Counted from the stretch's first letter, positions 26,313-35,917 are shown. The stretch is DNA of 64,000 nt from Larsenimonas suaedae (GCF_023712105.1 NZ_JAMLJI010000002.1:682001-746000); one strand, 5' to 3'. A program made the numbers and translations. The notes: generated from the letters alone by a model not told the origin.

Positions 26313-27257
26313 TCAGCTCGCACCATTGAGCCAATCCAGATAGTCCGTTACCCCTTCGGACACCGTCTTGAACGTTCCGTCGTATCCGGCGTCTCGAAGC
26401 TTTTGGATATCGGCCCGGGTATAGCTTTGATAGCGACCTTTCAAGTGATCGGGGAAGTCGATGTACTCGATTTCGCCCTTGCCGTAGTAGCCGGTCACGG
26501 TTTCGGCGATCGCCTTGAACGGCTCGGCGCGTCCGGTTCCCAGGTTGAAGATGCCAGAACGCTCGGGATGGTCGAAAAACCAAAGGTTCACATCGACCAC
26601 GTCGCCGACATAGATGAAATCACGGCTTTGCATGCCGGCCTCATACCCTTCCCACGCACCGAAAAGTTTGGGGTTATCACCGTGACTCACCTGGGTATGA
26701 TGATGAAACGCCACGCTCGCCATACTGCCCTTGTGCTGCTCTCTCGGGCCATAGACGTTGAAGTAGCGAAAACCAACCACCTGGGTCGTCAGACGATCCC
26801 AGTGATGACGCACATACTGATCGAACAGCAGCTTCGAGTACCCATAGACATTGAGCGGCTTTTCACACTCCGGCTGCTCGACGAAAATGTCGCTGCCACC
26901 GTAGGTGGCCGCAGATGAGGCATACAGAAACGGGATATTGCGCTCGTTGCAGTAGTTCAATAACACCTTCGAGTACTCGAAATTGTTTTCGAGCATGAAC
27001 TTGCCGTTCCATTCAGTGGTCGCCGAGCACGCCCCCTCGTGGAAGATGGCGTCGATGGGCGGCAACTCATCGGCCTTGATGCGGGCCAGGAAATCATCCT
27101 TGTCGAGATAGTCCTCGATCTGGCAATCGACCAGATTGACGAACTTGGTCCCGTCGGTCAGATCATCGACCACAACAACATCGGTGTGACCGCGCGCATT
27201 CAGCGCCTTGACGATGTTGGCTCCGATAAAGCCCGCCCCGCCTGTTACTACGATCAT
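26313..27257 (-). CDS. hldD: ADP-L-glycero-D-manno-heptose 6-epimerase
   Basis: An NADP-dependent short-chain dehydrogenase/reductase epimerase that makes the last step of ADP-heptose synthesis. The 314 residues start [16 protein letters not shown] (Rossmann glycine motif), carry ASSAATYGG, catalytic YGYSK, and [20 protein letters not shown]. The start at 27257 drops an unsupported 12-residue extension. It is transcribed into waaF and is divergent from glyQ. Confidence 0.97.
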   Translation of the reverse strand: MIVVTGGAGFIGANIVKALNARGHTDVVVVDDLTDGTKFVNLVDCQIEDYLDKDDFLARIKADELPPIDAIFHEGACSATTEWNGKFMLENNFEYSKVLLNYCNERNIPFLYASSAATYGGSDIFVEQPECEKPLNVYGYSKLLFDQYVRHHWDRLTTQVVGFRYFNVYGPREQHKGSMASVAFHHHTQVSHGDNPKLFGAWEGYEAGMQSRDFIYVGDVVDVNLWFFDHPERSGIFNLGTGRAEPFKAIAETVTGYYGKGEIEYIDFPDHLKGRYQSYTRADIQKLRDAGYDGTFKTVSEGVTDYLDWLNGAS

Positions 27258-27398
27258 GGTGTCACTCCATTTGGTGCAAAACGTGTGGCGCATCGGCTTG
27301 GATGATGGGACCGAAACGCGGCTCTATAACCGGATAGCCGCTAATTGTATACTTGCCGGCGGATTAATTCATGAACATGGGCCAGGGGTACTCTCCCG

Positions 27399-28364
27399 AT
27401 GACACAGGCGAAGCCGGACGTAAGTACTTTTCAGGGCCTGATTCTTGCCCTGCAACACTACTGGGCAAATCAGGGCTGCATAATCATGCAACCGTTGGAC
27501 ATGGAAGTCGGCGCGGGGACATTTCACCCGGCCACCTTCCTCCGTGCCATCGGCCCGGAAACCTGGAACTCGGCGTACGTTCAGCCCTCCCGCCGCCCGA
27601 CCGACGGGCGTTACGGTGAAAACCCGAACAGACTGCAGCATTACTATCAATTTCAGGTCGTGATGAAGCCCTCCCCTGCCAATTTTCAGGAGCTTTATCT
27701 GGGCTCACTGGAAGCGCTGGGACTTGACCCGCTTACCCACGACATCCGCTTTGTCGAGGACAACTGGGAATCGCCCACGCTTGGCGCCTGGGGGCTTGGT
27801 TGGGAAATATGGCTCAACGGCATGGAAGTCACCCAGTTCACCTATTTCCAGCAGGCCGGCGGCATCGAATGCTTCCCGGTCACTGGCGAGCTGACCTACG
27901 GGCTCGAGCGTATCGCGATGTACTTGCAAGACGTCGACAGCGTCTATGACCTTGTCTGGACCAAGGCCCCCGATGGCAGCATCGTCACCTACGGCGACGT
28001 CTACCTGCAAAACGAGCGGGAGCAGTCGACTTATAACTTCGAACACGCCGATGTACCGACCCTGTTTGAAAGTTTCGATTACTACGAGCGCGAGTGCGGA
28101 AAACTGCTCGCTCTCGAGCAGCCGCTGCCGCTGCCGGCCTACGAAATGGTCCTGAAAGCCTCGCACACCTTCAATCTGCTTGACGCACGTCACGCCATTT
28201 CCGTCACCGAACGCCAGCGCTACATTCTTCGCGTACGAACCCTCGCCCGCGACGTGGCAAGCGCCTACTACGCCTCGCGCAAGGCAGCCGGCTTCCCGAT
28301 GGCGTCAGAAGCGCTGCGCAAGGAACTGCTTCAGGACGACCCCACACAGCAAGGAGACGCATAA
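27399..28364 (+). CDS. glyQ: Glycyl-tRNA synthetase alpha subunit
   Basis: The catalytic subunit of the bacterial alpha2-beta2 glycyl-tRNA synthetase. The 321 residues contain [41 protein letters not shown] and [26 protein letters not shown], all hallmark class II blocks. It lies 3 bp before glyS. A possible -10 TATACT is at 27348-27353, without a clear -35. Confidence 0.98.
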   Translation: MTQAKPDVSTFQGLILALQHYWANQGCIIMQPLDMEVGAGTFHPATFLRAIGPETWNSAYVQPSRRPTDGRYGENPNRLQHYYQFQVVMKPSPANFQELYLGSLEALGLDPLTHDIRFVEDNWESPTLGAWGLGWEIWLNGMEVTQFTYFQQAGGIECFPVTGELTYGLERIAMYLQDVDSVYDLVWTKAPDGSIVTYGDVYLQNEREQSTYNFEHADVPTLFESFDYYERECGKLLALEQPLPLPAYEMVLKASHTFNLLDARHAISVTERQRYILRVRTLARDVASAYYASRKAAGFPMASEALRKELLQDDPTQQGDA

Positions 28365-28367
28365 GCC

Positions 28368-30443
28368 ATGGCACGCGAACGCACCTTTTTGATCGAACTC
28401 GGCTGCGAAGAGCTGCCTCCCGGCGCGCTGGCTCCCCTGGCCGAGGCCTTGGCATCCGGCCTTAAAAAGGGCCTGGATGACGCCGAAATGCAGTACGGCG
28501 ACGTTCACGCCTACGCCACGCCACGGCGGCTGGCTGTGAGCATCGAGCGCCTGAGCACTCAGCAGCCCGACCGAGAAATCGAAAAACTTGGCCCGGCCGT
28601 AAAAGCCGCATTCAAGGATGGCGCACCGACCAAGGCCGCGGAAGGCTTTGCGCGCTCCTGCGGGGTCGAGGTGGCAGATCTCGATCAGCTCGAGACCGAC
28701 AAGGGCCTGCGCCTTGCCTATCGCCACAAAGAGACAGGCCAGTCTACACTTGAGCTGATGCCTTCGATCGCCAAGGCCGCCGTCATGGCGCTGCCGGTGC
28801 CCAAGAACATGCGCTGGGGTGCCTCTCGCATTGAGTTTTCCCGGCCGGTGCACTGGCTGGTAATGATGCACGGCGACGATGTCATTCCGGGGCGCATCCT
28901 CGAGCTTGACGCCGGACGCACCACCTACGGCCACCGCTTCCACGCGCCCGACGCGCTGGAACTTGCGTCAGCCGATGAGTATCTGGCGACACTCGAGACC
29001 AGAGGCAAGGTGCTGGCCGACATGTCGCGTCGTCGTCAGGACGTCATCGCTCAGGTTCAGCGTGAAGCCGAGGCCCTCGGCGCAACCGCCGTCATCGATG
29101 ACGAGCTTGTGACCGAAGTCTCAGGGCTTGTCGAATGGCCGGTCGCATTGGCAGGTCGGTTCGATGAACGCTTTCTCGAAGTGCCCCAGGAATGCCTGGT
29201 CTCCTCGATGAAAGCCAACCAGAAATACTTTCATCTGCTCGACGCCCAGGGCAATCTGGTGCCGGCGTTTATCACGATCTCGAACATCGAAAGCAGGGAC
29301 CCGTCGCAGGTCATCGAAGGCAACCAGCGCGTGATCCGCCCTCGCCTCGCCGACGCCGCCTTTTTCTTCGAGACCGACCGCAGATCAACGCTTGCAAGCC
29401 GCGTCGATGCACTCGAAAGCGTCGTGTTTCAGCAGAAACTGGGCTCTCTGGCGGACAAGAGTCGTCGCCTTCAGGCCGTTGCGCAATCGATCGCTGGTGC
29501 GGTCGAAAGTGACGTCGAGCATGCCAAGCGTGCGGCGCTTCTTGCCAAGTGCGACCTGGTCACCGAGATGGTGCTCGAGTTTCCGGAGCTTCAAGGCATC
29601 ATGGGCGCGTACTACGCGCGTTTCGACGGCGAGCCGGAGCCCGTGGCCAAGGCCATCTATCAGCAGTATCTGCCGCGATTTGCAGGCGACGACATCCCTG
29701 ATGAACCGACCGGTATCGCTCTGGCTCTGGCGGATCGACTGGATACACTGACCGGTATCTTTGGCATTGGCCAACGCCCAAGCGGCACCAAGGACCCATT
29801 TGCCCTGCGCCGCGCCGCTATCAGTGTTCTGAGCATTCTGGTACGTGGAGGATATAACCTCGACCTGCGTGAACTGCTCACTGAAGCCGCTGCCCAGCAT
29901 GCCAACCTACCCAATGCCGCAAGCGTGGTCGAGGATGTACTTGAATACATGCTCGACCGGTTCCGCACCTGGGCACAGGAAGACGGTATGGCCGTTGAAA
30001 CCTATCAGGCGGTACGTGCACGCCCGGTGACCCGCCCATTTGATTTCGAGCGGCGCTTGAAGGCCGTACATGCGTTCACGCATCGCGATGAAGCGCGCGC
30101 CCTGGCAGCGGCCAACAAGCGTGTGGCCAACATTCTTTCCAAGCAGGAAGGGAGTATCAGCTCCGAGGTTGATCAGGCACTGCTTGAAAATGACGCCGAG
30201 CGGGCGCTTTTTGACGCCATCGAACGCACCCGCCTTGAGGCGAAGCCTCACATTCAAGCCGGTCGTTACAGCGACGCGCTGGATGTACTGGCCGGCCTCA
30301 AGACACCGGTCGATACATTTTTCGATCAGGTGATGGTAATGGCTGAAGACGAAAAGGTTCGAAACAACAGGCTTGCTCTGTTGGCAGCCTTGCAAACGCA
30401 GTTTCTCGAGATTGCCGATATCTCGCTGCTGCCTCAGGGCTAG
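28368..30443 (+). CDS. glyS: Glycyl-tRNA synthetase beta subunit
   Basis: The 691-residue beta subunit provides tRNA recognition. It opens with FLIELGCEELPPGAL, has PKNMRWGASRIEFSRPVHWLV, and VPQECLVSSMKANQKYFHL, and ends in an anticodon-binding DALR-type helical domain (about 580-690). It is co-transcribed with glyQ and ends at a clear terminator. In Pseudomonas glyQS is also close to gyrB and gmhB near the origin. Confidence 0.98.
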   Translation: MARERTFLIELGCEELPPGALAPLAEALASGLKKGLDDAEMQYGDVHAYATPRRLAVSIERLSTQQPDREIEKLGPAVKAAFKDGAPTKAAEGFARSCGVEVADLDQLETDKGLRLAYRHKETGQSTLELMPSIAKAAVMALPVPKNMRWGASRIEFSRPVHWLVMMHGDDVIPGRILELDAGRTTYGHRFHAPDALELASADEYLATLETRGKVLADMSRRRQDVIAQVQREAEALGATAVIDDELVTEVSGLVEWPVALAGRFDERFLEVPQECLVSSMKANQKYFHLLDAQGNLVPAFITISNIESRDPSQVIEGNQRVIRPRLADAAFFFETDRRSTLASRVDALESVVFQQKLGSLADKSRRLQAVAQSIAGAVESDVEHAKRAALLAKCDLVTEMVLEFPELQGIMGAYYARFDGEPEPVAKAIYQQYLPRFAGDDIPDEPTGIALALADRLDTLTGIFGIGQRPSGTKDPFALRRAAISVLSILVRGGYNLDLRELLTEAAAQHANLPNAASVVEDVLEYMLDRFRTWAQEDGMAVETYQAVRARPVTRPFDFERRLKAVHAFTHRDEARALAAANKRVANILSKQEGSISSEVDQALLENDAERALFDAIERTRLEAKPHIQAGRYSDALDVLAGLKTPVDTFFDQVMVMAEDEKVRNNRLALLAALQTQFLEIADISLLPQG

Positions 30444-30476
30444 CTAGTCGTTGAAGGCTTGCCAGCCGCTGCGTAG

Positions 30477-30500
30477 AAAGCCCCTTCGGGGGCTTTTTTT
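30477..30500 (+). terminator. Terminator of glyQS
   Basis: Stem AAAGCCCC/GGGGCTTT with a stable TTCG tetraloop, followed by T7 overlapping the stem end. parS 3 begins 10 bp downstream. Confidence 0.9.
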
Positions 30501-30509
30501 GTGTCCGGA

Positions 30510-30525
30510 TGTTTCACGTGAAACA
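30510..30525. other. parS: parS site 3
   Basis: Exact TGTTTCACGTGAAACA in the convergent gap between glyS and gbcB. Confidence 0.93.
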
Positions 30526-30616
30526 CAGCATCTGACTGTTTATCGCCCTCCTCCCCCACTCTGTACCACCTTGAGCGCTCATGTGATGATATTTCAGAGG
30601 CGCACATACCTTGCAT

Positions 30617-30652
30617 AAAAAAAGCGAAGCACATCATGTGCTTCGCTTTTTT
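30617..30652. terminator. Bidirectional terminator between glyS and gbcB
   Basis: Near-perfect palindrome: AAAAAAGCGAAGCACAT, one central base, then its complement ending in T6. It terminates gbcB on the minus strand and backs up the glyQS terminator on the plus strand. Confidence 0.88.
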
Positions 30653-30683
30653 CATTCAGAGGCTGAGCGTGTTTTCGAATCGA

Positions 30684-30699
30684 TGTTTCACGTGAAACA
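30684..30699. other. parS: parS site 4
   Basis: Exact TGTTTCACGTGAAACA, 19 bp past the gbcB stop. The flanks extend the symmetry (GAAT..GATG and CATC..ATTC) with one mismatched pair. Confidence 0.93.
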
Positions 30700-30718
30700 T
30701 CAATTCAACGCTGAACTG

Positions 30719-31825
30719 TCAGAAATCGACAACGACATCGCCCTTCGGACGACTGCAACATGAAAGGATGTACCCTTCTTCGATATCTTCATCGGTGATA
30801 CCGCCGTTATGCTCCATCTCAACCTCACCGGATCTGAGGCCGACACGGCATGTACCACAGATTCCCATACCGCACGCCTTGGGAATGTGGAGCCCAAGCT
30901 TGGAGGCCGCGGCGTGAATGGTTTCTTCCGGCTGAATCCGGACGCTCTTGCCGGACTCGGCGAACTCGACATTCATCATGTCGGCAACGTCGACTTCTTC
31001 AGCCGCGACTTCGGCAAGCTCGGCAAGTTCTTCCGCGTTTTCACGAACGTCGGTCGGCGTGGCGCCAAACGATTCTTCGTGATAGTGGTTCATGTCAAAC
31101 CCACTTTCACGCAGAATCTTTTTAACCGCATTCATGTAGGGAACGGGGCCGCAGCAGAAGATTTCACGCTCCATGAAGTCCGGAGACATCATCCGGAACA
31201 TCGGCTCTGTCAGGAAGCCGCGATAACCTGCCCAGGTTTCACCAAGGTCATCTTTCTTCTCACAGATAACATGGAGCTTGAACTCGGGAATACGTGAGAA
31301 GATGTGAATCAGCTCACGGTGATAGATGACGTCGCCGGGGGAGCGGGCACTGTGAATAAAGTCGACATCAACCGATGCGTTCGTGTCGAAAAACCAGCGG
31401 GTCATCGACATCAACGGTGTCACGCCGACACCGCCAGAGAGCAGCAATACCTTGTCGGCCGGGTAGTCGATTGCGTTGAAGTCACCGACCGGGCCGTGAA
31501 CGTGCAGTCGATCATTGATCGACAGATTGTCGTGCAGCCAGTTGGATACATAGCCGCCCGGTACACGCTTGACCGTAATGGAGAAACTATAGGGTACCGA
31601 GGGTGAGCTCGAGATGGTATAAGAGCGCATGACCGTCTGACCATGAATCTCCAGCTCAACCGTGACAAACTGCCCCGGTTTGAAGAAGAACATCAGGGGC
31701 TGGTCAGCCATGAAGCAGAAAGTACGCACATCGTGCGTTTCCTGAATTACCTTCACGCAGCGCACTGCGTGACGGCCGTTAACCCAGGTTTGGGTCGTTA
31801 CCGGATTAAAAAAGCTGGTAGTCAT
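30719..31825 (-). CDS. gbcB: Glycine betaine monooxygenase, reductase subunit
   Basis: It passes electrons from NAD(P)H through FAD and a [2Fe-2S] ferredoxin domain to the Rieske oxygenase GbcA. The 368 residues have a ferredoxin-reductase FAD domain (MRSYTISSSPS), an NAD domain (LLLSGGVGVTPLMSM) and a C-terminal plant-type ferredoxin domain, with CGMGICGTC and a fourth Cys in ILSCCSRP. I start at ATG 31825; a GTG at 31834 is possible. It is divergent from gbcA across a shared regulatory region. It is called BmoB in Chromohalobacter. Confidence 0.9.
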   Translation of the reverse strand: MTTSFFNPVTTQTWVNGRHAVRCVKVIQETHDVRTFCFMADQPLMFFFKPGQFVTVELEIHGQTVMRSYTISSSPSVPYSFSITVKRVPGGYVSNWLHDNLSINDRLHVHGPVGDFNAIDYPADKVLLLSGGVGVTPLMSMTRWFFDTNASVDVDFIHSARSPGDVIYHRELIHIFSRIPEFKLHVICEKKDDLGETWAGYRGFLTEPMFRMMSPDFMEREIFCCGPVPYMNAVKKILRESGFDMNHYHEESFGATPTDVRENAEELAELAEVAAEEVDVADMMNVEFAESGKSVRIQPEETIHAAASKLGLHIPKACGMGICGTCRVGLRSGEVEMEHNGGITDEDIEEGYILSCCSRPKGDVVVDF

Positions 31826-31916
31826 GGTGGTCACTCTCTACAGGCCCTGCAATGCAACGCAGTCAGGACACCCTTGTGCCCCGTTCGTGAACAAATTCTG
31901 GCGGCGCACCACCCTA

Positions 31917-31937
31917 TCGACTTGTCCTGCTGCGACA
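31917..31937 (-). promoter_or_regulatory. Predicted GbdR half-site facing gbcB
   Basis: On the minus strand TGTCGC-N8-AA-N5 begins at 31937. It fits the half-site pattern reported for ArgR of Pseudomonas, an AraC-family regulator with the same domain layout as GbdR. The position 21 bp upstream matches poorly, so only one half-site is convincing. It lies about 90 bp before gbcB. Confidence 0.5.
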
Positions 31938-31984
31938 TCGGCATAACTCTCATAACCACCCCGCCCATTTTTTTTCCTATCTCA

Positions 31985-32026
31985 CGTCGCGGGTGTGTCA
32001 GAGTATGTCGCCATCGGATAATCCGC
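31985..32026 (+). promoter_or_regulatory. Predicted tandem GbdR site upstream of gbcA
   Basis: CGTCGC (31985) and TGTCGC (32006) start exactly 21 bp apart in direct repeat. Each is followed eight bases later by CA or AA. The second half-site fits TGTCGC-N8-AA-N5 fully. The pair ends about 153 bp before the gbcA start codon. Confidence 0.65.
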
Positions 32027-32179
32027 CCTCAGCCACCTAACGCAAACTTCATTTGTCACCCTTGGGCAAACGGCCTTCCCCGCGCGAAAAGGTCGCCTGC
32101 TGCAGAAGGAGACAAAATAAGAACAACGCCTGCTCAATCCCCCCGTGCCGGCGGCGACTTTTCATGAGGATTCCAGACT

Positions 32180-33469
32180 ATGCAACTGATTAACCACGAG
32201 CGGCTCGAAGACCCGCTTGGCGAAACCAAGAAAGCGTGCGCTCAGATGCTGAATGAGCGTGACCCTTCGTTCACTTTACCGCAACCCTTTTATAAGGACG
32301 AGCGGGTTTTCGCAGTGGATATGCAGGAAATCTTCAGCAAAGAGTGGCTGTTCGCTGGAATGACCTGTGAGGTTCCCAAAAAGGGGAACTACCTGACGTT
32401 GACCGTAGGTGAAAATCCTATCGTTCTCGTCCGCGGCGACAAGGATGCCATTCACGGCTTCTATAACGTTTGCCGCCACCGCGGGTCAAAACTGTGTCTG
32501 CAGGAGCGTGGCAAGGCAGCCAAACTGGTGTGCCCCTACCACCAGTGGACCTATGAGCTGGACGGCCGTCTGCTGTTTGCAGGCTCCGACATGGGCGAAG
32601 ATTTCGACATGAATGCCTACGGCTTAAAGCCAATTCATGTCCGCGTTGCCGGTGGATTCATTTTCGTATGCCTGTCCGAAGGCGAAGCGCCTTCATTCGA
32701 CGAGTTTGCCGAAACACTGGATCACTACCTCGAACCCTACGATATGGAAAATACCAAGATCGCGGTAGAGTCCAACATCGTCGAGGATGCCAACTGGAAG
32801 CTTGTCATCGAAAACAACCGTGAGTGCTACCACTGTAATGGTTCGCACCCCGAGCTTCTGAACTCGCTGATCGAGTTCGATGACACCGATGACCCCCGTG
32901 CGACCGACGACTACAAGGCGCTGGTTGCCAGGAAACAAGCCGATTGGTCCGCAGAAAGCGTCCCGTTCGAGCTCAAGCGTATCGGGCGTCGTAACCGTCT
33001 GACCCGTACTCCGCTGCTGAACGGCGTCGTTTCGATGACCATGGATGGCAAGCCGGGCTCCAAGAAGCTGATGGGCCGCCTGCAAAGCCCCGATATGGGC
33101 TCTCTGCGTATCCTCCATCTGCCGAACTCCTGGAACCACTTCATGGGCGATCATGCGATCGTGTTCCGTGTGTTGCCGCTGAGCGCGCAGAAAACGCTGG
33201 TCACGACCAAATGGCTTGTGCACAAGGACGCCGTCGAAGGTGAAGACTACAACCCTGACGAACTGCGCCGTGTATGGGATGCCACCAATGACCAGGACCG
33301 CAAGCTGGCTGAAGAAAACCAGCGCGGTATCAATTCCCAGGCCTATCAGCCCGGCCCCTACTCAAAAACCTATGAGTTCGGCGTGATCGACTTCCTCGCG
33401 TGGTACAGCGAGCAGATGATCGACAACATCGAAGGTGACGTGCCTGATCTCAAGCTGGCCAAGGGCTAA
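32180..33469 (+). CDS. gbcA: Glycine betaine monooxygenase, Rieske oxygenase subunit
   Basis: It oxidatively demethylates glycine betaine to dimethylglycine and formaldehyde. The 429 residues carry a Rieske [2Fe-2S] site, CRHRGSKLC and CPYHQWTYELDG (Cys-His pairs near residues 98 and 117). The catalytic domain has a mononuclear iron site around NRECYHCNGSHPELL with a later Asp. Its partner reductase is divergent. A strong bidirectional terminator follows. It is called BmoA in Chromohalobacter, where the pair was characterised. Confidence 0.93.
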   Translation: MQLINHERLEDPLGETKKACAQMLNERDPSFTLPQPFYKDERVFAVDMQEIFSKEWLFAGMTCEVPKKGNYLTLTVGENPIVLVRGDKDAIHGFYNVCRHRGSKLCLQERGKAAKLVCPYHQWTYELDGRLLFAGSDMGEDFDMNAYGLKPIHVRVAGGFIFVCLSEGEAPSFDEFAETLDHYLEPYDMENTKIAVESNIVEDANWKLVIENNRECYHCNGSHPELLNSLIEFDDTDDPRATDDYKALVARKQADWSAESVPFELKRIGRRNRLTRTPLLNGVVSMTMDGKPGSKKLMGRLQSPDMGSLRILHLPNSWNHFMGDHAIVFRVLPLSAQKTLVTTKWLVHKDAVEGEDYNPDELRRVWDATNDQDRKLAEENQRGINSQAYQPGPYSKTYEFGVIDFLAWYSEQMIDNIEGDVPDLKLAKG

Positions 33470-33500
33470 GAGCACGCACCAAGCCCAGTAGGCCACCACA

Positions 33501-33530
33501 AAAAAGGCTCGTCCACGGACGAGCCTTTTT
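33501..33530. terminator. Bidirectional terminator after gbcA
   Basis: Stem AAAAAGGCTCGTCC/GGACGAGCCTTTTT with a 2-base centre. It serves gbcA and the converging dgc operon. A second hairpin (GGCCCCTT 33537-33544, AAGGGGCC 33559-33566) stands between it and the small protein gene on the minus strand. Confidence 0.88.
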
Positions 33531-33587
33531 GTTTCGGGCCCCTTTGACAGCAACGCCGAAGGGGCCTGATTTCGACAATGTGGCGTC

Positions 33588-33833
33588 TCAGGTCTCGATG
33601 ACCGGACCCCACCAGCGCTGAATAGCATCAAGCACAACGGGATGAATGGCATCGGCGCAGGCAATCCACTGCTCAAACAGCGGTTTGAGCCCGTCGGCCT
33701 GGCCTGCCTGCCAGGCCTTGAACGCCTCTTGGGCCATAACATCCACCGACGCCTGAGGGTCCTGGATGGGCACGTTATGCACCTGAAGTGCCACCTTGAA
33801 GTCAACTTCGTCTATCAGATCGACCAGCATCAT
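33588..33833 (-). CDS. Small hypothetical protein at the end of the dgc operon
   Basis: An 81-residue acidic protein, MMLVDLIDEVDFKVALQV at the start and AIQRWWGPVIET at the end, predicted mainly helical, without cysteines in a pair, signal peptide or membrane span. A GGGGGA ribosome-binding site at 33841-33846 sets the start. It is 13 bp after etfB. A small hypothetical gene also follows the electron-transfer flavoprotein genes in the dgc cluster of Pseudomonas (PA5401 position), so it is probably a conserved accessory of dimethylglycine demethylation. No function is known to me. Confidence 0.75.
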   Translation of the reverse strand: MMLVDLIDEVDFKVALQVHNVPIQDPQASVDVMAQEAFKAWQAGQADGLKPLFEQWIACADAIHPVVLDAIQRWWGPVIET

Positions 33834-33846
33834 CGCTATATCCCCC

Positions 33847-34659
33847 TCACAGTTTCAGCACGTTCTCTTCCTGAAGAAGCTTGAATATCGCTTCAGCCCC
33901 CTCTTGAGCGCTGACATCAGAGAGCACCTGGCCGCCGCCGCCGCCGGACTTGGCTGCGGCTGCCTTGAAACGATCCCTGGCAGAGGACGACTTGACGATC
34001 TTGAGACGCTTGGGCCGTACCCGAGCTTTCTTGATCTCAAAGCTGGCCAGCGTTTCATCAATATGGCTCGCTTCGCTGATCGTTTCAATCGTGCCGCGTC
34101 GCGCCGGACCAAACGCGCTTTGACGCGCACGCTCTGCACTTTCATCGACGGTTGCGATGGCGGGCAGCCGCACTTTCAAACGCCGGCGCTGACCACGCGG
34201 GAGCGCTTGAAGAATCGTTGCCTGGCCATTTTCGACCGACTCGATGCTGACAAGTCCTGACACCAGAGACCACCCAAGTGACTCTGCGAGCAGAAAGGGC
34301 AGAAGGCCAGAACCTTCGCCCTGTTCGGCTTTCGTGCCCGCCAGCACAAGCGAGGGGTTCGAGGACTTCAGCGTCTTGGTAAGCACCTCGGTGATGTCGG
34401 CATGTTCAGACTGCTCGATCAGCGAAATGCGATCGATGCCCATCCCAAGATACCCCCGAAGCGCCTCCTTGCATTCCTCCGTCGGCTGGCCTGCGTGCAA
34501 CAAACTGACCGAGCCCCCCTGGAGGTTCATGGCAAGCTCGACCGCACGGGAATCCTGATCGGCGCGACCCGGTCGGCCGGTGATCGGGTGTCGACCGGTC
34601 GAGACCAACACGGAAATAGACAGCGAGGCACTTTTTTTATCGGATTCACGCGGCTTCAT
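33847..34659 (-). CDS. etfB: Electron transfer flavoprotein subunit beta, dimethylglycine pathway
   Basis: The 270-residue beta subunit binds AMP and accepts electrons with the alpha subunit. SVLVSTGRHP opens the domain, DQDSRAVELAMNL and LVLAGTKAEQGEGSGLLPFLLAESLGWSLV are the recognition and nucleotide motifs. It overlaps the alpha gene by 14 bp. Together they likely take electrons from DgcA/DgcB to the quinone pool. It is more divergent than housekeeping FixA/EtfB. Confidence 0.88.
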   Translation of the reverse strand: MKPRESDKKSASLSISVLVSTGRHPITGRPGRADQDSRAVELAMNLQGGSVSLLHAGQPTEECKEALRGYLGMGIDRISLIEQSEHADITEVLTKTLKSSNPSLVLAGTKAEQGEGSGLLPFLLAESLGWSLVSGLVSIESVENGQATILQALPRGQRRRLKVRLPAIATVDESAERARQSAFGPARRGTIETISEASHIDETLASFEIKKARVRPKRLKIVKSSSARDRFKAAAAKSGGGGGQVLSDVSAQEGAEAIFKLLQEENVLKL

Positions 34660-35917
34660 GGTGCGACTCCTCGGACCGTTTCTGCTCTATAAGCTCAACC
34701 AGTGCTTCCAGCACGCCTTCGGCATCGCCAATGATGGCAAGATCGGCACGCTTGACCATGTCACAGCCACCATCGTTGTTGATCGCAACCACCTTGTTGC
34801 AGCGCTCGATCCCCTGAAGGTGCTGAATGGCGCCGGAGATGCCCACGGCAATGTAGACCCGGGCACTGACCCACGTTCCCGTGGCGCCGACCTGGCGTTC
34901 ACGGGGCATGAATCCGTTATCCACCGCCACACGCGAGGCGCCTTCGGCAGCCCTGAGCTGAAGCGCTGCGTTGTGGAAGCGGTCCCAGTTCTTGACGCCA
35001 TTGCCGCCGGAGAGGATAAATTCGGCCTCGCCCAGTGCAACGCTTGCCGGATCGACTTCCACCTGACCGAGGTTGTCGATGCGAATCATTGTCTCGGGCG
35101 CCGTGGAACTCAGTTCAACCGGTTTCACTTCATACCGGTTTTCAGAGACCGGCTCTGCACACTCTTCCAGTGCCAGAATGCAGCGGGGAAGCGATCGCAC
35201 GATGTCAGAGCGCTCACGCGCGCCACGGCACTCACAACGCCACTCGCCATCTTCAGACAGAAGTTGCCAGACGTGTGTCGCCGGACGCTCCTTGAGCCGT
35301 ACGGACAGACGACGACCCAGCTCGGCACCGCCGAGCTGGGAGTCCGGGAACAGCCAGCGCTCGGGCGTGAGCTCGCGCTCGATGTCCTCGAGGCGGCTCA
35401 AGCGGCGCTCCGGGCTATAGCCTTCCAGCCGCTCGTCCTCCAGAAAGACCAACCGATCGATACCGGCATGCTCGAAGCGTGTTTCACGGTAGCTGCCAAA
35501 CACCACGGCCAATACCGCGCCCTGGCGCTGCGGATCGGCATCCGCCAATTGACGCGCCATACCGAGCACATCCTTGTCGTGACTGGTCAGTTCGCCACCG
35601 GCCATGTCCGGAACGACCGCAACGATGAACGCCGGATCGTCGATCGTGATCAAGGGCTTTTGCGGCTCGGCCTTGGCCTGCTTACCGCCAGAGCCATAGG
35701 CCTGACCGGCCAGCAGACCGCTTCGGTCGATGCGCTTTAAGCCATTGGGTCCCATTCGTCCGACACGGTGCGGGTCGCGTCGCAGGAGACCGTTGGGCCC
35801 CATCCACTGAGACGGCGAGCTGGACGCATCCAGCTCGGCCATGACCTGCGCGTGCTCCGGGTGCAGCCGGTTACGTGCGATCCATTCCAGACGGGGATTT
35901 TTTCGAGTCAGACTCAT
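34646..35917 (-). CDS. etfA: Electron transfer flavoprotein subunit alpha, long form
   Basis: A 423-residue alpha subunit, about 100 longer than housekeeping EtfA. The C-terminal FAD domain is visible in LGEAEFILSGGNGVKNWDRFHNAAL, VGATGTWVSARVYIAVGISGAIQHLQGIE and VAINNDGGCDMVKRADLAIIGDAEGVLEAL. Residues 1-70 form an unusual basic extension with the motif MGPNGL twice (39-44 and 55-60). The Pseudomonas PA5400-type protein of the dgc cluster is also long. Its ATG overlaps the dgcB stop (ATGA). Confidence 0.9.
   Translation of the reverse strand: MSLTRKNPRLEWIARNRLHPEHAQVMAELDASSSPSQWMGPNGLLRRDPHRVGRMGPNGLKRIDRSGLLAGQAYGSGGKQAKAEPQKPLITIDDPAFIVAVVPDMAGGELTSHDKDVLGMARQLADADPQRQGAVLAVVFGSYRETRFEHAGIDRLVFLEDERLEGYSPERRLSRLEDIERELTPERWLFPDSQLGGAELGRRLSVRLKERPATHVWQLLSEDGEWRCECRGARERSDIVRSLPRCILALEECAEPVSENRYEVKPVELSSTAPETMIRIDNLGQVEVDPASVALGEAEFILSGGNGVKNWDRFHNAALQLRAAEGASRVAVDNGFMPRERQVGATGTWVSARVYIAVGISGAIQHLQGIERCNKVVAINNDGGCDMVKRADLAIIGDAEGVLEALVELIEQKRSEESHHEAA

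Larger units (their letters stand above)
31826..32179. promoter_or_regulatory. Divergent gbcB/gbcA control region
   Basis: No gene lies here. It holds one minus-strand and two plus-strand TGTCGC-type half-sites (listed separately) and a T8 run at 31968-31975. No strong sigma-70 promoter is visible on either strand, which fits activator-dependent transcription. Confidence 0.6.

Noticed and set aside
30440-30655. 71-codon minus-strand frame between glyS and gbcB
   Set aside because: It consists of the terminator palindrome, a parS site and spacer. Not a gene.
25214-30699. Repeated 16-bp palindromes as a CRISPR array or REP-like mobile repeats
   Set aside because: The copies are irregularly spaced by kilobases and match parS exactly, so neither CRISPR nor REP fits.
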